A stretch of DNA of 64,000 bases from Rhizobium rhizogenes (lineage in GTDB: Bacteria > Pseudomonadota > Alphaproteobacteria > Rhizobiales > Rhizobiaceae): assembly GCF_002005205.3 (NCBI RefSeq), contig NZ_CP019701.2, forward strand, positions 496,001 to 560,000, given 5' to 3'. Position 1 is the first letter of the stretch, and each line of letters starts with the position of its first letter. Of the stretch, positions 26,820 through 35,427 are shown one piece after another. A program made the position numbers and the translations under genes. The notes under the pieces were generated by a model, which made no database searches, was not told the DNA's origin, and saw nothing but the letters and a program-made list of their open reading frames with translations.

Positions 26820-26841
26820 AGGCTGGCGCGAATGCCAGCCT
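26820..26841. terminator. Hairpin between the convergent MFS and antitoxin genes
   Basis: Perfect 8-bp stem AGGCTGGC / GCCAGCCT with 6-nt loop right at the antitoxin stop codon. There is no T-run, so intrinsic termination is uncertain. Confidence 0.45.
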
Positions 26842-27134
26842 CACGCGGCGTTCAGTGATTTTTCGACAGCCAGCCGGAAGCCCAGCGCATGCAGGACTCT
26901 CTGCACGGTCTCGTAGCGGAGCTTCGAACCAGGTTTAAGCGCTTTATATAGGCTCTCCCGGCCGAGACCAGAGGCATCCGCGACATGCGACATTCCGCGA
27001 GCCCTGGCAACTGCGCCAAGGGCGGCGATGAACACATCGGGGTTTTCGTTTTCCATCGCCACTGCCAGATATTCGATCATGGCTTCGTCGCTATCAAGAT
27101 AGTCCGACACATCGAATTTGCTAAATTCCGTCAT
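26841..27134 (-). CDS. HI1420-type addiction-module antidote (HTH)
   Basis: 97-residue antitoxin starting MTEFSKFDVSDYLDSDE, with a helix-turn-helix in the second half (VADASGLGRESLYKALKPG). This matches the downstream partner in toxin-first modules typified by H. influenzae HI1419/HI1420. AGGAGG lies 8 nt before the ATG at 27132-27134; the other ATG two codons upstream is too close to that site. It overlaps the toxin gene by 14 nt. Confidence 0.85.
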   Translation of the reverse strand: MTEFSKFDVSDYLDSDEAMIEYLAVAMENENPDVFIAALGAVARARGMSHVADASGLGRESLYKALKPGSKLRYETVQRVLHALGFRLAVEKSLNAA

Positions 27135-27438
27135 GACCATCCCCTCCTATTGTTTGCGCCATCGCGATTGCGCGCTTTATGTCCCACTTCTGCGACGACT
27201 TATTCCCGCCGATCAGAAGGAAGTAAATCCTCTTTCCGACACGCGTGAAATAGACCCGATAACCCGGACCACAGTGGATGCGCATCTCTGAAACGCCTCC
27301 ACCCACCGGCGCGCAATCGCCGAAATTCCCATGCTCGGCTGCCGTGAGGCGATGAAGAATCCGTACCTTTCCGGTGCGATCTTTCAAAGCCTTTAGCCAC
27401 TCGTCGAACTCTGCTGATTTCTCGAAACTGTTCGTCAT
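27121..27438 (-). CDS. HI1419-type RelE-superfamily toxin
   Basis: 105-residue basic protein, probable mRNA interferase. Family hallmarks are F-x-x-WL near the N-terminus (FDEWLKALKDRTGK), RL-x-x-x-x-GNFGD, GGGVSEMRIHCGPGYRVYF and a terminal LLIGGNKSSQKWDIKRA. The toxin precedes the antitoxin, the reverse of most TA pairs but normal for this family. Confidence 0.87.
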   Translation of the reverse strand: MTNSFEKSAEFDEWLKALKDRTGKVRILHRLTAAEHGNFGDCAPVGGGVSEMRIHCGPGYRVYFTRVGKRIYFLLIGGNKSSQKWDIKRAIAMAQTIGGDGHDGI

Positions 27439-27442
27439 GAAT

Positions 27443-27460
27443 TGTATCCGATTGGATACA
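27443..27460 (-). promoter_or_regulatory. TA-module operator
   Basis: Perfect dyad TGTATCC-GATT-GGATACA begins 4 nt upstream of the toxin start codon and overlaps a -10-like GATACAAT, as expected for autorepression by the toxin-antitoxin complex. Confidence 0.65.
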
Positions 27461-27673
27461 TTTCCGCAAGCACCAATCCCATGGCTACCCTCCAGCCGGT
27501 CGCACGCGGGCGTTGCGCCTGCGAACTTTGTAATGCAACGCTGATACAGGCCCGGCCCAAAATCGAAATGACAGGGAGGCGGGGGCCAAACAAAATCGCC
27601 CCCACTGGAAATTTAACGCCCGTTCCGCGTTATGCTCGCAGCACTTTACATTCGCGCGGGCGGCCCTATCTCA

Positions 27674-28690
27674 ATGAATATGAAGCCGGAACAGCTGCTG
27701 AATTCCACGCCCAAAGGCCTCTATTGCCCGGCGGGCGATTTTTATATCGACCCCGTGCGCCCGGTGGCGCGGGCGCTCATCACCCATGGCCATTCCGATC
27801 ACGCCCGTGCCGGCCATGGCGCGGTGCTGGCCACGCGCCAGACGCTGGATATCATGCGTATCCGCTATGGGGAGGATTTCTGCGGCAGCGAGCAGGCGGT
27901 CGCATTCGATGAGAGGGTGGAGGTGAACGGCGTCACCGTCGGTTTCCATCCCGCCGGCCATGTGCTGGGTTCGGCGCAAATCTCCGTGGAAATGAATGGC
28001 CTGCGCATCGTTGCGTCCGGCGATTACAAGCGGGGTGTCGACCCCACCTGCGCGCCCTTCGAGACGGTACCCTGCGATGTCTTCATCACCGAGGCCACCT
28101 TCGGTCTGCCGGTGTTTCACCATCCGCTGCCGCGCGTGGAAATCGGCAAGCTGCTGACCTCCATCCGGCAGTTTCCGGAACGCACCCATCTCGTCGGGGC
28201 CTATTCGCTCGGCAAGGCGCAGCGCGTTATCAGGCTGCTTCGCGACAACGGTTATGCCGATCCGATCTACATTCACGGCGCATTGGCGCGGCTTTGCGAT
28301 TATTACGTCTCGCAGGGCATCGATCTCGGTGATCTACGCCCCGCAACGCTCGAAAAAAGCGATCCTTCCGCCTTCAAGGGCGCCATCGTCGTCGGCCCGC
28401 CCTCGGCCTTTCAGGAGCGCTGGGCGCGGCGCTTCAACGAGCCGCTCATCGCCTTCGCCTCCGGCTGGATGATGGTGCGGCAGCGGGCGAAGCAGGGTGG
28501 CGTGGAACTGCCGCTGGTCATATCAGACCATTGCGACTGGCCGGAACTCCTGGAAACCATCGGGGAAATCGGTCCGCAGGCCGTCTGGGTTACCCATGGC
28601 CGTGAGGAGGCGCTGGTCCGCTGGTGCGAATTGCAGGGCATTGCGGCCAAGCCGCTGCATCTTGTCGGCTATGAAGACGAGGGGGATTGA
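27674..28690 (+). CDS. Ligase-associated DNA exonuclease (metallo-beta-lactamase/beta-CASP)
   Basis: 338 residues. The metallo-beta-lactamase zinc motif HGHSDH is at 38-43, further metal ligands in HPAGHVLGSAQ and ASGDYKRG, and a beta-CASP-like insertion precedes the final THGREEAL. This is the SNM1/Pso2-like nuclease that occurs in bacteria next to an ATP-dependent DNA ligase, as here (1 nt to the ligase gene). A role in end processing or cross-link repair is inferred. Start MNMKPEQLL chosen for the family N-terminus. Confidence 0.85.
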   Translation: MNMKPEQLLNSTPKGLYCPAGDFYIDPVRPVARALITHGHSDHARAGHGAVLATRQTLDIMRIRYGEDFCGSEQAVAFDERVEVNGVTVGFHPAGHVLGSAQISVEMNGLRIVASGDYKRGVDPTCAPFETVPCDVFITEATFGLPVFHHPLPRVEIGKLLTSIRQFPERTHLVGAYSLGKAQRVIRLLRDNGYADPIYIHGALARLCDYYVSQGIDLGDLRPATLEKSDPSAFKGAIVVGPPSAFQERWARRFNEPLIAFASGWMMVRQRAKQGGVELPLVISDHCDWPELLETIGEIGPQAVWVTHGREEALVRWCELQGIAAKPLHLVGYEDEGD

Positions 28691-28691
28691 G

Positions 28692-30317
28692 ATGAAAGCC
28701 TTCGCCACCCTTCTCGACCGCCTTGTCCTCACCCCCTCGCGCAACGGCAAGCTGAAGCTTCTCACCGATTATTTCCGCGATACGCCCGATCCAGACCGGG
28801 GTTACGGACTGGCGGCGATTGCCGGCACGCTGGACCTGAAAAGTGTCAAGCCTGCCCTGCTGCGCGATCTGGTGCTGGAGCGCATGGACGAGGTGCTGTT
28901 CCGTTATTCCTACGACTATGTCGGCGATCTGGCCGAAACCATTTCGCTGGTCTGGGGCAATATCGGCGGTGCTGACGATTCCGAAGCGCAGGACCCGCGC
29001 CTCGGCGAAGTCGTCACATTGATGAATTCTCTGGGGCGTACCGAGGTGCGCGGCGCGGTGCGCGATCTGCTCGACCGGCTCGATACCTCCTCGCGTTTCG
29101 CTTTCCTCAAACTCGCAACCGGCAGCCTGCGCATCGGCGTTTCGGCGCGGCTGGCGCGACAGGCGCTGGCGGATTTCGCGGATAAAGACATCACCGAAAT
29201 CGAGACCCTCTGGCACGGGCTGACACCGCCCTATACGCCGCTTTTCGCATGGCTTGAGGGGAAGTCCGGGCGGCCGGTGCTGGCGACGCCCGCCATCTTC
29301 CATTCGGTGATGCTGGCCACACCGGTTTCCGATGGCGACCTCGATGCGCTGGACCCGGCCGACTACGCCGCCGAATGGAAATGGGACGGCATTCGCGTGC
29401 AATTGTCCCGCGCAGGCGCCACGCGAAAACTCTATTCCCGCTCCGGCGACGATATTTCCGGCGCTTTCCCTGACGTTCTGGAGGCGATCGATTTCGAAGG
29501 CGTGATGGATGGCGAATTGCTGATTGGCGGGACAGCGCGCTCCAACAATCTCACCCGCACCTTCTCGGATCTACAGCAGCGGCTGAACCGCAAGACGGTG
29601 ACAACGAAGATGCTGGATGATTATCCCGCCTTCATCCGCGCTTACGATCTGCTGTTCGAGGGGGAGAGCGATATTCGCGCGCAGACCTATCTGGAGCGCC
29701 GTGGCAGGCTGTCGGATATCATCGATCACGCACCGCATGACCGTTTCGACCTCTCGCCGCTGATCGGCTTTTCCAGCTGGCAGGAACTGGACGCCCTGCG
29801 CGCCGCGCCGCCCGATCCGGTGATCGAAGGCGTGATGATCAAGCGCCGCGACAGCGCCTATCAGGCCGGTCGCGCCAAGGGGCCGTGGTTCAAGTGGAAG
29901 CGCGATCCCTACAATATCGATGCCGTCATGATGTATGCGCAGCGCGGCCACGGCAAAAGGTCGAGCTATTATTCCGATTTCACCTTCGGTGTCTGGGCGG
30001 AAGGAGAGGATGGCGAACAGCTCGTTCCCGTGGGCAAGGCCTATTTCGGTTTCACCGACGCGGAACTCGAAGTGCTGGACAAGTTCGTGCGCGACAACAC
30101 CGTCGAGCGTTTCGGCCCGGTGCGGGCGGTGCGGGCCACGCCGGATTTCGGTTTTGTGCTGGAAGTGGCCTTTGAGGGCATCAATCGCTCCACCCGCCAC
30201 AAATCCGGCGTCGCCATGCGGTTTCCGCGCATTGCGCGGCTGAGAGCCGACAAGCTGCCGGCCGAAGCGGACCGGCTTTCGACGCTGGTTGCGATGATCG
30301 ATGGTGCGGAAGGGTAA
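28692..30317 (+). CDS. ATP-dependent DNA ligase (partner of the exonuclease)
   Basis: 541-residue ligase. A helical DNA-binding domain (about 1-200) is followed by the adenylation domain with nucleophile Lys230 in EWKWDGIR, SRSGDDISGAFP (motif Ia), DGELLI (motif III) and EGVMIKRRDS (motif IV), then an OB-fold with FKWKRDP (motif V). The length and N-terminal domain fit the stand-alone bacterial ligase class with its nuclease neighbour, not LigD. Start at 28692, 1 nt beyond the exonuclease stop, so the two are co-translated. Confidence 0.9.
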   Translation: MKAFATLLDRLVLTPSRNGKLKLLTDYFRDTPDPDRGYGLAAIAGTLDLKSVKPALLRDLVLERMDEVLFRYSYDYVGDLAETISLVWGNIGGADDSEAQDPRLGEVVTLMNSLGRTEVRGAVRDLLDRLDTSSRFAFLKLATGSLRIGVSARLARQALADFADKDITEIETLWHGLTPPYTPLFAWLEGKSGRPVLATPAIFHSVMLATPVSDGDLDALDPADYAAEWKWDGIRVQLSRAGATRKLYSRSGDDISGAFPDVLEAIDFEGVMDGELLIGGTARSNNLTRTFSDLQQRLNRKTVTTKMLDDYPAFIRAYDLLFEGESDIRAQTYLERRGRLSDIIDHAPHDRFDLSPLIGFSSWQELDALRAAPPDPVIEGVMIKRRDSAYQAGRAKGPWFKWKRDPYNIDAVMMYAQRGHGKRSSYYSDFTFGVWAEGEDGEQLVPVGKAYFGFTDAELEVLDKFVRDNTVERFGPVRAVRATPDFGFVLEVAFEGINRSTRHKSGVAMRFPRIARLRADKLPAEADRLSTLVAMIDGAEG

Positions 30318-30444
30318 GGTGGCCGTCCAGAAATTGCCATGAATGCTGCGAATACATTGTTGTCATTCGCGAATCCGTGATTGGACAGTCTCCCGCCGCA
30401 GTGCTGAACTGCTAATATTACCATCCCCGTCTTCAGGTGTATTC

Positions 30445-31410
30445 ATGGCAGATAAGCGCCTTCTTTCCTCAGCCTTCGGACAGGAAGAAAGCGGCACTAT
30501 ATGCCCGGGCCTGACGCGGCGTGGCCTGCTTGCGGGTGCCATGGGCCTGTCGGCGGCGGCGCTTCTGCCGCACGGCGCAAAAGCGGGCATTGCCACGCCT
30601 CAGGTTCTGCCACTGGAACGGCAGGATTATGCGGTGGCGCGTCAGCACTTCCACACCCGTCTGTTGCGAAAAATGGCGGCGCCGGAGAAATCCGCGGCCC
30701 TCGGCACGCCGCCCGGGGCGCAGCGCGTCACCTATCCGGGCGGGCCGGATGGTTCCATCGAGCTGGTCGCCTGGCTCTCCCATTACCAGCCATCAAAAAC
30801 GCTGAAACCCGCGGTCCTGTTTCTCCATGGCGGCAACGCCACCGGTGATGGCCACTGGGCGCTGATGAAGCCCTATTGGGAAGCGGGTTTCGTCGTGCTT
30901 CTGCCGTCCTTCCGTGGAGAAAATGGCCAGAGCGGCAATTACTCCGGCTTTTATGACGAAACGGCGGATGCGCTGGCGGCGGCAACCTATCTGGAAAACC
31001 TGCCTGGCATAGACAGCAGGCGCTTCTTCATTGCCGGTCATTCCAATGGCGGCACACTGACGCTTCTGGCCGCCATGAGCCGCAGGTTCCGTGCCGCAGC
31101 CCCCATCTCGGCAGGCGTCAATTCCTGGCGTTATTTCAACCGCTATACCGACGAGATCTGTTTCGACGAGACCGACGAGCGCGAATTCATCATGCGTTCC
31201 TCCGTCTGTTTCGGCCCCAGCCTCAAATGTCCGGCGCTGTTGCTGCGCGGCGATGAGGAGCGGCCTTTCGACGCCGATCATCAGCTTTTCGTGGATCGTG
31301 CCCTGACATCCGGGTTCAAGGTCGACAAAAAGCTTTTGCCCGGCACGCATATTGGTGTGGTGCCGGGCGCGGTGGTGGAAAGCATCCGCTTCTTCAATCA
31401 ATTCGCCTGA
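30445..31410 (+). CDS. Tat-exported alpha/beta hydrolase
   Basis: 321 residues. The twin-arginine signal TRRGLLAGAMGLSAAALL (24-41) points to folded export to the periplasm. The alpha/beta-hydrolase fold shows the oxyanion-loop LFLHGGNATG, the nucleophile elbow GHSNGG (Ser200), an aspartate in LLRGDEERPF and a histidine in LPGTHIG. It resembles prolyl-oligopeptidase/dienelactone-hydrolase-like enzymes. Substrate unknown. The start is the ATG directly before the Tat signal. Confidence 0.75.
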   Translation: MADKRLLSSAFGQEESGTICPGLTRRGLLAGAMGLSAAALLPHGAKAGIATPQVLPLERQDYAVARQHFHTRLLRKMAAPEKSAALGTPPGAQRVTYPGGPDGSIELVAWLSHYQPSKTLKPAVLFLHGGNATGDGHWALMKPYWEAGFVVLLPSFRGENGQSGNYSGFYDETADALAAATYLENLPGIDSRRFFIAGHSNGGTLTLLAAMSRRFRAAAPISAGVNSWRYFNRYTDEICFDETDEREFIMRSSVCFGPSLKCPALLLRGDEERPFDADHQLFVDRALTSGFKVDKKLLPGTHIGVVPGAVVESIRFFNQFA

Positions 31411-31413
31411 AAA

Positions 31414-31445
31414 GGGCTGAAAACCGCCGCTGCGGTTTTCAGCCC
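31414..31445. terminator. Bidirectional hairpin terminator
   Basis: Perfect 14-bp stem GGGCTGAAAACCGC / GCGGTTTTCAGCCC with 4-nt loop, between the convergent hydrolase and metal-ATPase genes. The minus-strand side is followed by TTTT, so it best terminates the ATPase transcript. Confidence 0.85.
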
Positions 31446-31455
31446 TTCCGTGAAA

Positions 31456-34191
31456 TCAGGCGCTCTTCTTGAAATAACCGAGCAGCCGCATGGCATTGGC
31501 GGTCACCAGAACCGTCGCGCCGGTATCGGCGAAGACGGCGAGCCACAGGCCGGAAAGGCCGGTGACGGTCGTGACCAGAAACACCGCCTTCAGGCCGAGC
31601 GCGATGGTCACATTCTGGCGGATGTTGCTCATGGTGGCGCGCGACAGGCCGATGAGGCGGGCGGCATCGCCGACATTGTTGCGCATCAGCGCCGCATCGG
31701 CGGCTTCCATAGCCACATCGGTGCCCGAGCCGATGGCGACACCGACGCTGGCGGCGGCAAGGGCGGGCGCATCGTTGATGCCGTCACCCACCATCACCAC
31801 GGTCTTCTTTGCCGCAAGCTTGCGGATTTCCTCGACCTTGTTCTGCGGCAGGAGTTCGCCGCGTGCTTCAAGGCCCAGCGTGTTGCCGATGGCACGCGCC
31901 GTGCGGGCATTGTCGCCCGACAGCATCAGCGAGGAAATGCCCATTTCCTTCAGCGCCCTGACGCCGTCAGCCGCATCCTTGCGCGGTTCGTCGCGCATGG
32001 CGAAGAGGCCGCTTGCCGCACCGCCGGCCATGACGACGGCCACCGTCTTGCCTTCGCTCTCAAGCGCAGTGATGCGGTCGGCAAGGTTCTTCGAGACGGT
32101 GCCCACCTCGGTCGCAAAGCGCGGCGCGCCGATGAACAGCTTCTTTCCGCCAACGGTGCCCTGCATGCCGCGACCGGAAATCGCCTTGATATCCGAACCG
32201 GGCAGGGGCTTCACGCCGGCCTTTTCGGCATGGTTGACGATGGCTCTGGCAAGCGGATGGCTCGATTCATGCTCGATGGTGGCGGCTTCGGCGATCAGCC
32301 CGGTCTCGTTGCCGTCAAGTGCCACCACGTCGGTCACCACAGGTTCGCCAAGCGTCAGCGTGCCTGTTTTGTCGAAGGCGACGGTTTCGGTGCGCGCCAG
32401 CATCTCGATGACGGCGCCGCCCTTCACCAGCATGCCGTGCCGGGCCGCAGCCGAAAGGCTGGAGGCTATTGCCGCGGGAACGGAGATGACCAGCGCGCAG
32501 GGGCAACCGATCAGCAGCAAAGCGAGGCCGCGGTAAATCCACGTATCCCAGTCACCGAGGCCGGCAAGCGGTGGCACGATGATGGTGAGCACGGAGATCG
32601 CCACGATCAGCGGCATGTAATAACGCGAGAAATTCTGGATGAAGCGTTCGGTCGGCGCGCGCGCATCCTGCGCTTCCTCGACCAGCGTGATGATGCGGGC
32701 GATGGTGTTGTCTTCCGGCGCGCGGTCGACGCGGATGCGCAGCGAACCGTCATGGTTGATCGAACCGGCAAAGACGCGGGCGCCTTTTTCCTTGGCGACC
32801 GGGATGCTTTCGCCGGTCATCGGCGATTCGTCGACGCTCGATTCGCCCTCCATCACCACGCCATCGGCGGAGATGCGGTCACCGGGCCGCGCCACGACCA
32901 CCTGGCCGATGCGGACCTGATCGGCCGGCACCTGCCGCAACGTGCCGTTTTCTTCCACCAGCGCTGTCTTCGGCAGCAGCGAGCCAAGCGCCTTGATGCC
33001 GGAACGTGCCCGCGCGGCTGCAAAGCCCTCAAGCAGTTCGCCGATCGAAAAGAGCAGCACGACGATGGCGGCTTCCTCCGCCTCGCCGATGAAGATCGCG
33101 CCGATGGCGGCAATGGTCATCAGCATCTCGATGGTGAAGATCGCACCGAAGCGGGCGGCGTTGAAGGCATTGCGTGCAATCGGAAACAGCGTCACCAGCG
33201 TGGCGATGATGAAGGCATAGCCGCCCCAGGCCGGGAAGGTCAGTTCCGCCGCATAGGCAACCGCGACCAGAATGGTGCCAGTGAAGGTGTTGCGGGCCTT
33301 TGCCGTGCGCCACCATGCTCCTTTTTCATCCGCGCCATGGGTGTGTCCGGCCTCACTGCCAGAGGCCACTGCCGCCGGCTGCGCCTTCTCGTGCGAATGC
33401 TTGGCGTGATCATGGTCGTGGCCGCCGCAATTGGCGTGGTCGTGGTCATGATCCGCGTGATCGTGATCTGAATGATCATGGCCGGAATGATCGTGGTCAT
33501 GATCATGATCGTGATCGTGGTTATGGCCGCCGCAGGATCCATGGTCGTGCGTCTGGTCATCCGTCTTTTCGCGTGCGGCCTTTTCCTGCGGCAGCAGGGC
33601 GGGTTTGAAGCCGAGCTTGCGCAGCGTGTCCTCGACCTTGTCGACTGCGGTTTTCCCCTCCGTGAGCGAGAGGTTCAGCCTCTCGCGCGCGACAGAGACC
33701 TTGACGTCGGCAACACCGGGCAGACGGGAGAGTGCCGTCTCGATCTTCGCTGCACAGCTGCCGCAATCCATGCCGCCGACCGAAAAGGTCAGGGCATTGC
33801 TCTTCTCACCGCTTAGCCCCTTGTTGCTTGGCCCAGTGTCGCTTGGCCCAGTGTCGCCTGGCCCGGTGTCGGCATGATGGCCGCCGCAGGTGGAATGGTC
33901 GTGATGATCGGCCTCGATTTTTGCCTGCGGAGCCTTTTCCCGCGGCAGCAGGGCGGTTTTGTAACCGAGCTTGCGGACGGTTTCCTCGATCTTTTCAACC
34001 GAAGTCTTGCTCTCGTCGAGTGAAAGCTTCAGCCGTTCGCGCGCCACCGAGACCTTGATGTCACCCACACCCGGCAGCCGGGTCAGCGCCGTCTCGATTT
34101 TGGCCGCGCAGCTGGCGCAATCCATGCCGCCGACCGTGAAGGTCAGTTCCCCGTCGTCGCCGTTCAGATTGCCGCGTGTCGAAATATTCAT
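31456..34191 (-). CDS. Heavy-metal-exporting P1B-type ATPase (Zn/Cd/Pb class)
   Basis: 911-residue export pump. Two N-terminal metal-binding HMA domains (GGMDCASC, Cys25/28; GGMDCGSC, Cys143/146) are joined by a linker with a 15-nt tandem repeat coding DTGPS-like units. A His/Asp-rich tract (about 214-267, HDHD repeats) comes before the membrane core. The core has TGES (459-462), the metal-site CPC (563-565), DKTGT (607-611) and GDGINDAP. CPC plus the His-rich region fits Zn/Cd/Pb rather than Cu specificity. A MerR-type promoter lies upstream; no MerR gene is adjacent. Confidence 0.9.
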   Translation of the reverse strand: MNISTRGNLNGDDGELTFTVGGMDCASCAAKIETALTRLPGVGDIKVSVARERLKLSLDESKTSVEKIEETVRKLGYKTALLPREKAPQAKIEADHHDHSTCGGHHADTGPGDTGPSDTGPSNKGLSGEKSNALTFSVGGMDCGSCAAKIETALSRLPGVADVKVSVARERLNLSLTEGKTAVDKVEDTLRKLGFKPALLPQEKAAREKTDDQTHDHGSCGGHNHDHDHDHDHDHSGHDHSDHDHADHDHDHANCGGHDHDHAKHSHEKAQPAAVASGSEAGHTHGADEKGAWWRTAKARNTFTGTILVAVAYAAELTFPAWGGYAFIIATLVTLFPIARNAFNAARFGAIFTIEMLMTIAAIGAIFIGEAEEAAIVVLLFSIGELLEGFAAARARSGIKALGSLLPKTALVEENGTLRQVPADQVRIGQVVVARPGDRISADGVVMEGESSVDESPMTGESIPVAKEKGARVFAGSINHDGSLRIRVDRAPEDNTIARIITLVEEAQDARAPTERFIQNFSRYYMPLIVAISVLTIIVPPLAGLGDWDTWIYRGLALLLIGCPCALVISVPAAIASSLSAAARHGMLVKGGAVIEMLARTETVAFDKTGTLTLGEPVVTDVVALDGNETGLIAEAATIEHESSHPLARAIVNHAEKAGVKPLPGSDIKAISGRGMQGTVGGKKLFIGAPRFATEVGTVSKNLADRITALESEGKTVAVVMAGGAASGLFAMRDEPRKDAADGVRALKEMGISSLMLSGDNARTARAIGNTLGLEARGELLPQNKVEEIRKLAAKKTVVMVGDGINDAPALAAASVGVAIGSGTDVAMEAADAALMRNNVGDAARLIGLSRATMSNIRQNVTIALGLKAVFLVTTVTGLSGLWLAVFADTGATVLVTANAMRLLGYFKKSA
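33827..33871 (-). repeat. 15-nt tandem repeat inside the metal-ATPase gene
   Basis: CTTGGCCCAGTGTCG occurs twice exactly and a third time with two changes, in frame, giving the DTGPx repeats in the linker between the two HMA domains. Such a tract can change length without breaking the frame. Confidence 0.8.
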
Positions 34192-34222
34192 GGTTTTCGC
34201 TCCTGAATTCCAGTCGACAGTC

Positions 34223-34253
34223 AATCTGGCACCTCTAGCAACTAGAGGTTCAA
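34223..34253 (-). promoter_or_regulatory. MerR-family (ZntR/CueR-like) promoter-operator
   Basis: On the minus strand a -35-like TTGAAC and a -10-like CAGATT are 19 bp apart, the overlong spacing used by MerR-type activators. The spacer is filled by a perfect palindrome ACCTCTAG-CAA-CTAGAGGT (34231-34249). The regulator must be encoded elsewhere. Confidence 0.75.
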
Positions 34254-34359
34254 GGGCAAAAATGCGATTTTCCGATTTTATTTGAAAAAGGCGACGCCAG
34301 CTTCGCGCCAGCCGCACGGTTCATCATGCAGGCATATTGGATTCCATGAAGCGGTTCAG

Positions 34360-35268
34360 ATGACAGCACTCCTTTTGAAAACCTGCCGCCGGGCGGCCTC
34401 TCTGGCGGGCCTTGCGGCTCTGTCGCTCCTGAGCGGCTGCCTTTTCGTGACGGATACGACCCGCATGGACCCGGATGTCTTCGTGCGGGAGACAGCGCCG
34501 GTCTTCAACTTCAATTCCGTAAGCTCCAATCGCCAGCCGGAACTGCCGCCGCAGCCTGGCCAGCTTTCGACGCGCCCGCCGGACCTGTTCCGCACCCGTT
34601 TCCATCAGGAATATGGCCCGCCGGTACGCGGGCAGGGGCTGAACGCGCCGCAGGTTCAGGGGCAGGCGGCACCGCTCGTCCCGGATCGCATGGCGACCTA
34701 CGGCCTGCCGGTCTCCAATCCGCTGCATCGCGTCATGTATGGCCCGATCCGCGATGATGACCGCTCGCTTCCGGCTATTCCCTATGGTCGCATCGATCCG
34801 CGTTATCTGCGGCAGGAAGTCAGCTATCAGACGGCGGAAGCACCCGGCACCATCGTCGTCGATACCAGGCAGCACTTCCTCTATCTGGTGCAGCCGGGCG
34901 GCAAGGCGATCCGTTACGGCGTCGGCCTCGGTCGTGACGGTTATGCCTGGTCGGGTCGCGGCAAGATCCAGTGGAAGGCGAAATGGCCGCGCTGGACGCC
35001 GCCCGATGAAATGGTCAAACGCCAGCCGGAGCTCGCTTCCATTTCCGCCGCCAATGGCGGCATGACGCCGGGTCTCAACAATCCGCTCGGCGCGCGCGCT
35101 CTTTATATCTTCAAGGATGGCAAGGACACGCTTTACCGGGTGCACGGCACGCCGGACTGGCAGTCCGTCGGCAAGGCCACCTCGTCCGGCTGCGTGCGCA
35201 TGCTCAACCAGGATGTCATTGACCTTTACGAGCGCGTGCCGCAAGGGGCGCAGATTGTGGTTATCTGA
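34360..35268 (+). CDS. L,D-transpeptidase lipoprotein (YkuD), first of twin genes
   Basis: 302-residue cell-wall enzyme. A signal with lipobox LSGC is at about 23-26, then a Pro/Gln-rich linker, then a YkuD catalytic domain ending in HGTPDWQSVGKATSSGCVRM with the catalytic Cys and His. It forms 3-3 peptidoglycan cross-links or attaches proteins, both important in Rhizobiales. The next gene is a paralogue sharing the same catalytic-domain pattern. ATG 34360 chosen as the one giving a proper signal peptide. Confidence 0.85.
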   Translation: MTALLLKTCRRAASLAGLAALSLLSGCLFVTDTTRMDPDVFVRETAPVFNFNSVSSNRQPELPPQPGQLSTRPPDLFRTRFHQEYGPPVRGQGLNAPQVQGQAAPLVPDRMATYGLPVSNPLHRVMYGPIRDDDRSLPAIPYGRIDPRYLRQEVSYQTAEAPGTIVVDTRQHFLYLVQPGGKAIRYGVGLGRDGYAWSGRGKIQWKAKWPRWTPPDEMVKRQPELASISAANGGMTPGLNNPLGARALYIFKDGKDTLYRVHGTPDWQSVGKATSSGCVRMLNQDVIDLYERVPQGAQIVVI

Positions 35269-35427
35269 CCACGTTCTAAAAGAAAGCGCGGGGATGGGTG
35301 GCTCCTCCAGCGGCTTGTCGCTGGCTTTTAGCGGTTGGTTAACTATTTTCGCAATACGCCTGAAACGTGGAACAAACGACGTACAACGGCGATCCAGGCC
35401 GTTCGAAATGTGGGACAATCCGGACTT

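Noticed and set aside
31450..33471. 673-codon plus-strand frame opposite the metal ATPase
   Set aside because: Its charged repeat-like sequence is the complement of the HDHD tract and ATPase core.
33370..33550. Regularly repeated GATCATGGTCGTG-like units suggesting a CRISPR or satellite array
   Set aside because: The periodicity is the His/Asp codon repeat of the metal ATPase; there are no spacers, and the frame is maintained.
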